Shown here in pieces: positions 1 through 4,464 of a stretch of DNA of 20,146 bases. Position numbers and translations under genes: made by a program. Origin of the DNA: a virus. How positions within the stretch are numbered: the first letter of the stretch is position 1; each line of letters opens with the position of its first letter. The notes beneath the pieces were generated by a model. The model ran no database searches. It saw nothing but the letters and a program-made list of their open reading frames with translations, and was not told the DNA's origin. The stretch spans positions 1 through 20,146 of IMG/VR virus record IMGVR_UViG_3300035458_000023; one strand, given 5' to 3'.

Positions 1-31
1 ACTCTTTCCCTACACGACGCTCTTCCGATCT
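1..31 (+). other. Illumina sequencing adapter remnant (artefact)
   Basis: The first 31 bases match the 3' part of the Illumina TruSeq read-1 adapter, ending in GCTCTTCCGATCT. This is library sequence, not phage DNA. It marks the left end as a read or contig end and explains why the first gene has no start. Confidence 0.97.
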
Positions 32-32
32 G

Positions 33-230
33 CTGGCGACCGCCGCGCTGAAGCCTATGACCATCCAGGCCGCTCCAGCCCCCACCGCAGCCCCTGCTAG
101 CGTGACCGAGGTGTATGCGCTAATGGTTGACGCTAAGGAACGGCTGTCAGTCCATGCGTTATCAACGGTCGCGGACTATATCGATAGGGCAATTCAACTG
201 CTGGAGCCAACTCCCAAGGAGACGACATGA
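33..230 (+). CDS. Small hypothetical protein, 5'-truncated, paralogue of the next gene
   Basis: This is an open frame from the adapter junction to TGA at 228-230; the start is lost at the contig end. The visible product is about 65 aa: an Ala/Pro-rich first part, then a helical C-terminal part with DAKERLSVHALS, YIDRAI and LL. The next gene has the same pattern (DAKERLAVNSLS, FIGRAI, LL), so the two are tandem paralogues. The stop overlaps the next start in an ATGA, which implies translational coupling. I do not recognise a function. The low-complexity head plus short helical tail would suit a virion-associated or protein-binding peptide, but that is inference. Confidence 0.75.
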   Translation: MATAALKPMTIQAAPAPTAAPASVTEVYALMVDAKERLSVHALSTVADYIDRAIQLLEPTPKETT

Positions 231-511
231 CCGACGAAACACAGCCGACCGTAGCTGCCACTCTGACGGCAGCACCGACCACATCGTTTGGGCCGAGTCC
301 GTTTGCGACGACGACCGCGCTTAGTCCTGCGGCTGAAGGCGGCACCAAGCCGAAAACCGTCAAGCAGCCCGCTACTGGCGATGTCGCGGAGGCAATCACG
401 CTCTTGCAGGATGCAAAGGAACGGCTGGCGGTCAATTCGTTGTCCGATGTCGGGTATTTCATCGGGCGGGCGATTACCCTCCTTGGAGGCCCGAACGATG
501 CCGGACAATGA
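227..511 (+). CDS. Small hypothetical protein, tandem paralogue of the preceding gene
   Basis: 94 aa. ATG at 227 overlaps the previous TGA (ATGA) and is preceded by AAGGAG at about 214-219, a good ribosome binding site. Residues 1-55 are Thr/Ala/Pro-rich and probably disordered. Residues 56-90 are predicted helical and hold the motif shared with the upstream gene (DAKERL.V..LS, then RAI.LL). No catalytic motif, membrane segment or cysteine is visible. Function unknown; the tandem copy suggests a local duplication followed by divergence. The following gene starts 14 bases before this stop. Confidence 0.8.
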   Translation: MTDETQPTVAATLTAAPTTSFGPSPFATTTALSPAAEGGTKPKTVKQPATGDVAEAITLLQDAKERLAVNSLSDVGYFIGRAITLLGGPNDAGQ

Positions 512-839
512 GGAAAATCCGGAATTGCATTATGATTTTCGCGGATATCTAGCGCAGAAGGCTGAGGTAGCTGGATGTGTTATTCTGGGGGAACGTTATG
601 CTGTAGGCGCGGATAGTGTTACATTCGTTTTGGTGAGTAAGGACGATCCTCCAAGGCGGTCCAAGGTCTCTATTTCCGGATTGGAAGAGATTCAGAATGC
701 CAGCCGCGATGCCATCCAAAACCTGCTTGATGGGCGCTTTGCGAAGGCTCTAGCGGAGATAAGTGGATTTGTTGCAAAGCCAGAATGGGTTGAACAGACC
801 TATCCGATTGTCCATGCCGCGCCTCTACAGGGGGATTGA
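498..839 (+). CDS. Hypothetical protein containing a major-capsid-like segment
   Basis: 113 aa. I chose ATG 498 because TTGGAGG lies 7 bases upstream (484-490); the open frame continues upstream but only over the previous gene. The middle of the protein contains SISGLEEIQN followed by AI.NLL.GR. The spliced capsid protein encoded at 17639-19948 has the same 24-residue pattern, with about 17 identities, although the third codon positions mostly differ. The flanking residues do not resemble the capsid protein. It may be a capsid-derived fragment fused into a small protein, or a protein that mimics a capsid helix. No enzyme motif is seen, and the function is unknown. Confidence 0.8.
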   Translation: MPDNEENPELHYDFRGYLAQKAEVAGCVILGERYAVGADSVTFVLVSKDDPPRRSKVSISGLEEIQNASRDAIQNLLDGRFAKALAEISGFVAKPEWVEQTYPIVHAAPLQGD

Positions 840-841
840 CT

Positions 842-1453
842 ATGGTTGGAATGAAAAAGACGATGGGCGAATGGAAGGCAGGCGACCTGCACAGCGGAAG
901 TAAGCATGGTCCAGTCGTAAAATCGCAAAAGCAGGCCGTCGCGATCGGCCTTTCAGAGCAACGCAAGGAAGGAAAACAAGTGGCTAAGAAGCACGAACCG
1001 CACCACGAAGCTACCGCCCCGGGTCATATGGGAAAAGTTCACGACCACCACGAGGAGCAAACCCACGCGGTGAAGGCTCCGAGGCACGCTGAGCGCGACG
1101 GCGCCGGCCGTGGGGGCCACGATATGCAATATCACTCGGCGTCGGAACATAAAGAGCCCCGCCATCCTGAGGGTTCGCACGCTTCCACCAATGATGCTGC
1201 TGGCACCATGGGATATCCTGGGACTGTCATGGGCCTCGCCCACGATGGCGGCAAGCTGATTGGTGACAACTATAGCCAGACGGCACACGAACCCGCCAAA
1301 CTGACGAACGTCAAGGGTCCAGCAGGCGGCATCGGTATGACGGCAGGTATGGGAACGAAGCCACACGGGTTTGGCCATCAGCAATCGCAGCGCAAGGGGA
1401 ACCTGAGGCTTAGCGGTCATAGTGGCTCGCATCAGTTAGGCAAGCGAAAGTAA
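842..1453 (+). CDS. DUF6496-like N-terminus with His-rich disordered tail
   Basis: 203 aa from ATG 842. An AGGGGGA ribosome binding site at about 829-835 supports this over the in-frame TTG at 836. Residues 1-45 (MGEWKAGDLHSGS, GPVVKSQKQAVAIGLSEQRK) match the short DUF6496 pattern seen in many phage and bacterial proteins: a basic helix after a G..HSGS.GP.VK turn. The rest is very rich in His, Gly, Lys and Ala, with clusters such as HDHHEE and HHEATAPGHMGK, and is probably disordered. Possible roles are metal or nucleic-acid binding in the virion, but neither is shown. The next gene begins directly after the stop. Confidence 0.8.
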   Translation: MVGMKKTMGEWKAGDLHSGSKHGPVVKSQKQAVAIGLSEQRKEGKQVAKKHEPHHEATAPGHMGKVHDHHEEQTHAVKAPRHAERDGAGRGGHDMQYHSASEHKEPRHPEGSHASTNDAAGTMGYPGTVMGLAHDGGKLIGDNYSQTAHEPAKLTNVKGPAGGIGMTAGMGTKPHGFGHQQSQRKGNLRLSGHSGSHQLGKRK

Positions 1454-2176
1454 ATGAAGAAGCCGGAATCTAGGTCATTGAGGGACATTATCGAGGAGGC
1501 ATACCACGGGGAATCCTCTGTGTATCTTGTCCGTCACGGCTCTACCGTGATGAACCGAGGCGGTGCCGGCAAAGACCTGATTCGAGGTTGGAAGGATGTC
1601 AGCCTCTCGAAAGAGGGCATTGAGCAGGCCCACCGCATTGCGGTAGACTTGGAGGATTGCGCGTTCAAACTTATCCGCACATCGGACCTGATTCGCGCCG
1701 AGAAGACGGCGGACATCATCGCTGATGCGACTGGAGCAGAGGTCGAATCGCTGCCTGATCTAAGGTCATGGAACCTCGGTCCGAAATTCGAGGGTAAGCT
1801 GACGAACGCTAAGATCGTTGATGACATCAAAGACCTCGTTGAGAACGACGACAAGACGCCAGAGGGCGGAGAATCGTTCAATGATTTTGTGCAGCGCGTC
1901 ATTGATTGCGCAATGCCGATATTTGAGGATGCCAAGGGCGAGACGGCGATCGTGACGCATGGTCGTTGCGTACAGATAATTTCGCTGTGGATAGCGGCGG
2001 ATTGCGATCTGGACTGTATGCGGCGGGAATACGCGACTGAATTGGCATCGGAGCCTGATTCGATCTCGCCTGGCGGATATTTGGAATTGAAGAAGATTGA
2101 CGGTCGATGGCGGTGCATGGAGGAGGAAAATTATAGCGAGGATGGCGAGAAGCCCAAGGCTGTAGTTGGATCGTGA
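1454..2176 (+). CDS. Histidine phosphatase superfamily (phosphoglycerate-mutase-like) protein
   Basis: 240 aa, starting at the ATG directly after the previous TAA. The core has the superfamily signature: RHG at residues 27-29 with His28 as the expected phospho-acceptor, the TSDLIRAEKTA segment with Arg81, GGESF near residue 140, and VTHG with the second catalytic His169. Members remove phosphate from small molecules or proteins through a phosphohistidine intermediate. The substrate cannot be read from sequence. The protein has an N-terminal extension of about 22 residues and an acidic tail. In a phage this is an accessory enzyme; it could act on host metabolites or signalling phosphates. Cytoplasmic, with no signal peptide or membrane segment. 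Confidence 0.88.
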   Translation: MKKPESRSLRDIIEEAYHGESSVYLVRHGSTVMNRGGAGKDLIRGWKDVSLSKEGIEQAHRIAVDLEDCAFKLIRTSDLIRAEKTADIIADATGAEVESLPDLRSWNLGPKFEGKLTNAKIVDDIKDLVENDDKTPEGGESFNDFVQRVIDCAMPIFEDAKGETAIVTHGRCVQIISLWIAADCDLDCMRREYATELASEPDSISPGGYLELKKIDGRWRCMEEENYSEDGEKPKAVVGS

Positions 2177-2177
2177 T

Positions 2178-2612
2178 ATGGCTGCGCAACCACCATTTGC
2201 CGTACAGCCATCACAGAATACCAAGCTTCCCACGCTGCAGGAAATGCAGTTTCTCAATTGGCTGAAACAAAACAATGTTCCGTTCAATCCAAACGCCCAG
2301 CAGTCCGATTATGATATGAGGGGGTTCTATCGAGGCATGCAGCAGGGAAACCCGATGGCGACGACCGGGATAAACCCTAACGATAACCTCATGCATTACA
2401 CGGACTATTGGAAGACACCCTCGCATCAGTCTTTCTCTGCAGGTTCTCAGTGGGCAACTCCGAGCACGCCAGATTGGATCAACGATAGCCAGTTAGCGGC
2501 ACCGAGTGGTAAAATCGTGTTTGACGAGAAACTTGCAAATGCACCGACCACTACGGATAACCTGATGGATAAAGCCATGATGGGCCTCATGCAGTCTCCG
2601 ACTGGACAATGA
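2178..2612 (+). CDS. Conserved phage protein (YDMRGF...DYWKTP...F type)
   Basis: 144 aa. ATG 2178 follows the previous stop by one base; an in-frame TTG at 2166 is the alternative. The product has a helical head (LQEMQFLNWLKQ), then YDMRGFYRGMQQGNP, HYTDYWKTPSHQSFS and GKIVFDEK. This order (YD.RG, a D.WK.P.H..FS segment, then a short G.V.FDE) recurs in small proteins of many tailed phages, often near lysis or structural genes. Their biochemical role is not established to my knowledge. No signal peptide or catalytic motif is seen. Confidence 0.8.
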   Translation: MAAQPPFAVQPSQNTKLPTLQEMQFLNWLKQNNVPFNPNAQQSDYDMRGFYRGMQQGNPMATTGINPNDNLMHYTDYWKTPSHQSFSAGSQWATPSTPDWINDSQLAAPSGKIVFDEKLANAPTTTDNLMDKAMMGLMQSPTGQ

Positions 2613-2616
2613 TTAG

Positions 2617-2865
2617 ATGAGAACCGGAACGGCGATATTTATTCTCGGGATTATATTCCTGGCCATGAACTCGGCGGGGTTCCGTAACGCGCTGTTCGGG
2701 CTTGTGGTGATTGTCGGGATCGCGATCGAGGTCCTGATCATGTATGGTTCGGACAAGCCACAGACGATATTCTATGACCATGACGCGCATCCGGCATTTC
2801 TGCTGCGGGTGGGTGATTCGTGCCCTGGCGATCGGCATATTTGGAATGGGTGGTGTGTGAAATGA
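2617..2865 (+). CDS. Small membrane protein
   Basis: 82 aa starting 4 bases after the previous stop, with only a weak ribosome binding site. Residues 4-20 and 25-45 are strongly hydrophobic (AIFILGIIFLAM and LFGLVVIVGIAIEVLIM) and read as two membrane segments. The polar C-terminus holds two cysteines (DSCPGD, WCVK). The size and two-helix pattern would suit a holin, spanin-like or superinfection-exclusion protein, but no endolysin is visible nearby, so I leave it unnamed. The stop is 5 bases before the tRNA. Confidence 0.65.
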   Translation: MRTGTAIFILGIIFLAMNSAGFRNALFGLVVIVGIAIEVLIMYGSDKPQTIFYDHDAHPAFLLRVGDSCPGDRHIWNGWCVK

Positions 2866-2870
2866 TATTT

Positions 2871-2942
2871 GCCGGGGTAGCTCAGCGGTAGAGCAGCGAC
2901 TTTGTAAGTCGATGGTCGTCGGTTCGAATCCCTCTCTCGGCA
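2871..2942 (+). tRNA. tRNA-Thr (anticodon UGU)
   Basis: A cloverleaf folds by eye: 7-bp acceptor GCCGGGG/TCTCGGC (two G.U pairs), TA, D-stem GCTC/GAGC with loop AGCGGTA, anticodon stem GCGAC/GTCGA (one mismatch at its base), loop TTTGTAA giving anticodon TGT, and T-loop TTCGAAT. The T-stem (GTCGG/CCCTC) has two mismatches, so the molecule is somewhat degenerate. CCA is not encoded. Phage tRNAs usually supply codons that are rare in the host. Confidence 0.85.
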
Positions 2943-2943
2943 C

Positions 2944-2990
2944 GCGGGGTTGGCCTATTGGTTGGGCAAGTTCGAGTCTTGCGCTTTCCG
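2944..2990 (+). pseudogene. tRNA-like remnant lacking an anticodon arm
   Basis: Directly after the tRNA comes a 47-base element with a perfect T-arm (GCAAG-TTCGAGT-CTTGC at 2966-2982), a D-arm-like segment (GGCCTATTGGTTGG) and ends that pair loosely (GCGGGGT with GCTTTCC, 6 of 7 with wobbles). No anticodon arm fits between the D-like and T segments. It looks like a second tRNA deleted internally. It sits between the intact tRNA and a homing-endonuclease-like gene, so a homing or repair event may have eroded it. The call is weak apart from the T-arm. Confidence 0.4.
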
Positions 2991-3013
2991 ATTTCCTTGT
3001 CTAAACTCTCCAT

Positions 3014-3562
3014 ATGAAGAAATATAACGATTATCGTCCTTATCGTCACCTCAACGATGATGGAAGACTTCCAAAATCTTTTACGAGTAAGAGGTCCCAT
3101 GCGAAAATGGAGGGAATTGAGTTTCATCTAACCATTGATGAATATTGCTCATTAATGGAATGTGGTGGAATAATATCTTCCGACATCAGACCTTGGGGCT
3201 ATCATTTAGCTAGATACGGCGACGTTGGGCCATATTCTCTAAATAATTGTCGATTTGTTCCATACCTTGTTAATCTGAGAGAAAAAGATATGACAAAAAC
3301 AACTGCTGTTCTATTGGAGTATTACAAAACACATCCGGGAACATTCGCGGGCAAATCTCACAAAGAAGAATCAAAAAGAAAGATTGGATTGGCCAATCAA
3401 AAGATGAAAGGTGATCTCAACTCTCAGTACGGTACTTGCTGGATTACTGATGGCAAGAATAGTCGAAAAATTAGGAATGGGAGCGATTTGCCAGAGGGAT
3501 GGAGATTAGGAAGAGTTAACGGCTGCAAGCCCCTCGAAATTGCACGCCACCGCCTCTCGTGA
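3014..3562 (+). CDS. Putative free-standing homing endonuclease (HNH-like, NUMOD3-type repeats)
   Basis: 182 aa from ATG 3014, with no clear ribosome binding site. The N-terminal half has GYHLARYGDVGPYSLNNCRF, the pattern of a divergent HNH-like nuclease family common in T4-like and other phages. Then come a NUMOD3-like DNA-binding segment (GKSHKEESKRKIG, residues about 114-126) and a WITDG...PEGWRLGR tail that is often appended to phage homing endonucleases. Base use is clearly more A/T-rich than in the flanking genes, a sign of recent transfer. It lies just after a tRNA and a tRNA remnant, a typical niche for such genes. The target site and activity are unknown. Confidence 0.75.
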   Translation: MKKYNDYRPYRHLNDDGRLPKSFTSKRSHAKMEGIEFHLTIDEYCSLMECGGIISSDIRPWGYHLARYGDVGPYSLNNCRFVPYLVNLREKDMTKTTAVLLEYYKTHPGTFAGKSHKEESKRKIGLANQKMKGDLNSQYGTCWITDGKNSRKIRNGSDLPEGWRLGRVNGCKPLEIARHRLS

Positions 3563-3603
3563 TAGGCTTGGGACATCTTTGGTCATTTAATTTGGAGAAA
3601 AGC

Positions 3604-4005
3604 ATGCGTGAGATTACCAGCCATATCGTCAATCCAGTCAATGATAAGCTCAAGATCACTGTATTGGATCAGCCGGGGCATGGTGGTGCGAATCATGTCT
3701 ATGGTATCGGAGGTATGGAATTAGTCCGCAACACGGCTGCGATGAATACGCCAGATGATCGTCCAGAAGGTGAGGCGTCAATCATTTTTCAATGCGGGCC
3801 GATTGCCGAGCACGGCGTAAACGGCGTGACACAGGAAGCGCTGTTGGCCATCGTTGCCGATCGGCTCGAATGTTTCCAGGCTGGGCCTTTTGCCAGCGAC
3901 TATAATGCGCGAGCCTTGGAACACGTCAAGGCTGCTCAGGAATCACTTTTGAGCAGGACGCGAGATCGTATGGCGCGCGGTGTCGAAGGCAAGACGCTGG
4001 CCTGA
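3604..4005 (+). CDS. Probable Tad1-like anti-defence protein (Acb2/Tad1 hairpin family)
   Basis: 133 aa. ATG 3604 has GGAGAA about 6 bases upstream; the longer open frame (from 3559) lacks a better start. The layout is an N-terminal beta-rich half (residues 4-65) and a C-terminal helical hairpin. The latter contains GPIAEHGVNGVT, LLAIVADRLECFQAGPF, then Asn101, and SRTRDRMARGVEG (residues 117-129). This matches my memory of the Acb2/Tad1 hairpin domain. Tad1 proteins sequester the glycocyclic ADP-ribose signals of Thoeris and can also bind CBASS cyclic nucleotides. The spacing Phe91/Asn101/Arg118/Arg122 fits the ligand-binding spacing I recall for Tad1 (F82, N92, R109, R113). No search was run, so the assignment is by motif. 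Confidence 0.62.
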   Translation: MREITSHIVNPVNDKLKITVLDQPGHGGANHVYGIGGMELVRNTAAMNTPDDRPEGEASIIFQCGPIAEHGVNGVTQEALLAIVADRLECFQAGPFASDYNARALEHVKAAQESLLSRTRDRMARGVEGKTLA

Positions 4006-4013
4006 TGTAAGCC

Positions 4014-4223
4014 ATGGCGAAGCTGAGCAAAGACGCGGTAGACTACTCCAAGGGCCTACCGGACGCGCACTGCGGGATTTGTGAACACTATCGCGCCGGC
4101 CAATGCTTGCTCGTGGCGGGAGATATTGACCCAAATTATTGGTGCGATCGGTTTAAGGCTGGCGTCCGCGCGACGATCGTAAAGGCGGCGCTGGATCAAA
4201 GACCGCATAAATCGGGTAGCTAA
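4014..4223 (+). CDS. Small four-cysteine protein, possible metal or Fe-S binding
   Basis: 69 aa, starting 8 bases after the previous stop. The motif HCGICEHY...QCLLVAGDIDPNYWCDRF places Cys20, Cys23, Cys31 and Cys44. This spacing (C..C, then C, then WC..F) recurs in very small phage proteins and resembles high-potential iron-sulfur or zinc-binding folds. There is no membrane segment. The basic C-terminus (RATIVKAALDQRPHKSG) could touch nucleic acid. Function unknown. It is the last gene before a terminator. Confidence 0.7.
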   Translation: MAKLSKDAVDYSKGLPDAHCGICEHYRAGQCLLVAGDIDPNYWCDRFKAGVRATIVKAALDQRPHKSGS

Positions 4224-4403
4224 AAACCATCGTCGGTGATATAAATACTGCGCCACTCCGATATCTGCATCCGCTGCAACGGATTTGTAACTCGGAGGGA
4301 GGATAGATCGATTGCAGAAGGTCTTGGGCATGGTAAGTCAGTCGCGGTAGGGATGGGCAAGTTGCGTCCCGTCAAGGAACGGCCCGTCGAGTTCAGAAAA
4401 GAG
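4224..4403 (+). other. Non-coding structured intergenic region
   Basis: No convincing gene lies here. The DNA has nested inverted repeats: CTCCGA (4256-4261) with TCGGAG (4292-4297) enclosing ATCCG (4269-4273) with CGGAT (4280-4284). Further on, GGTCT (from about 4320) can pair with AGACC near 4403-4407, and CCGT with ACGG lies within it. Together with the terminator that follows, this could be a 3' untranslated region or a small phage RNA. I could not match it to a known RNA family. Confidence 0.45.
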
Positions 4404-4436
4404 ACCTCCTCAAGGTAAAACTTGGGGAGGTTTTTC
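4404..4436 (+). terminator. Rho-independent terminator
   Basis: An 11-bp stem (ACCTCCTCAAG with CTTGGGGAGGT, one G.U pair) closes a GTAAAA loop and is followed by TTTTTC. It separates the early small-gene block from the terminase gene, so terminase transcription probably needs its own promoter or read-through. Confidence 0.85.
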
Positions 4437-4443
4437 TTTGGAT

Positions 4444-4460
4444 CAATCATGATATGATTG
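4444..4460 (+). promoter_or_regulatory. Perfect inverted repeat before the terminase start
   Basis: CAATCAT-GAT-ATGATTG is a perfect 7+3+7 palindrome ending 4 bases before the terminase ATG. No ribosome binding site of normal strength is visible there. The repeat could be an operator for a dimeric repressor, or an RNA hairpin that controls initiation. Its function is inferred from position only. Confidence 0.5.
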
Positions 4461-4464
4461 GTTA

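Noticed and set aside
953-1432. Long reverse-strand open frame opposite the DUF6496-like gene
   Set aside because: It is an antisense shadow of a GC-biased coding region. It has no recognisable domain, no ribosome binding site and no reverse-strand neighbours.
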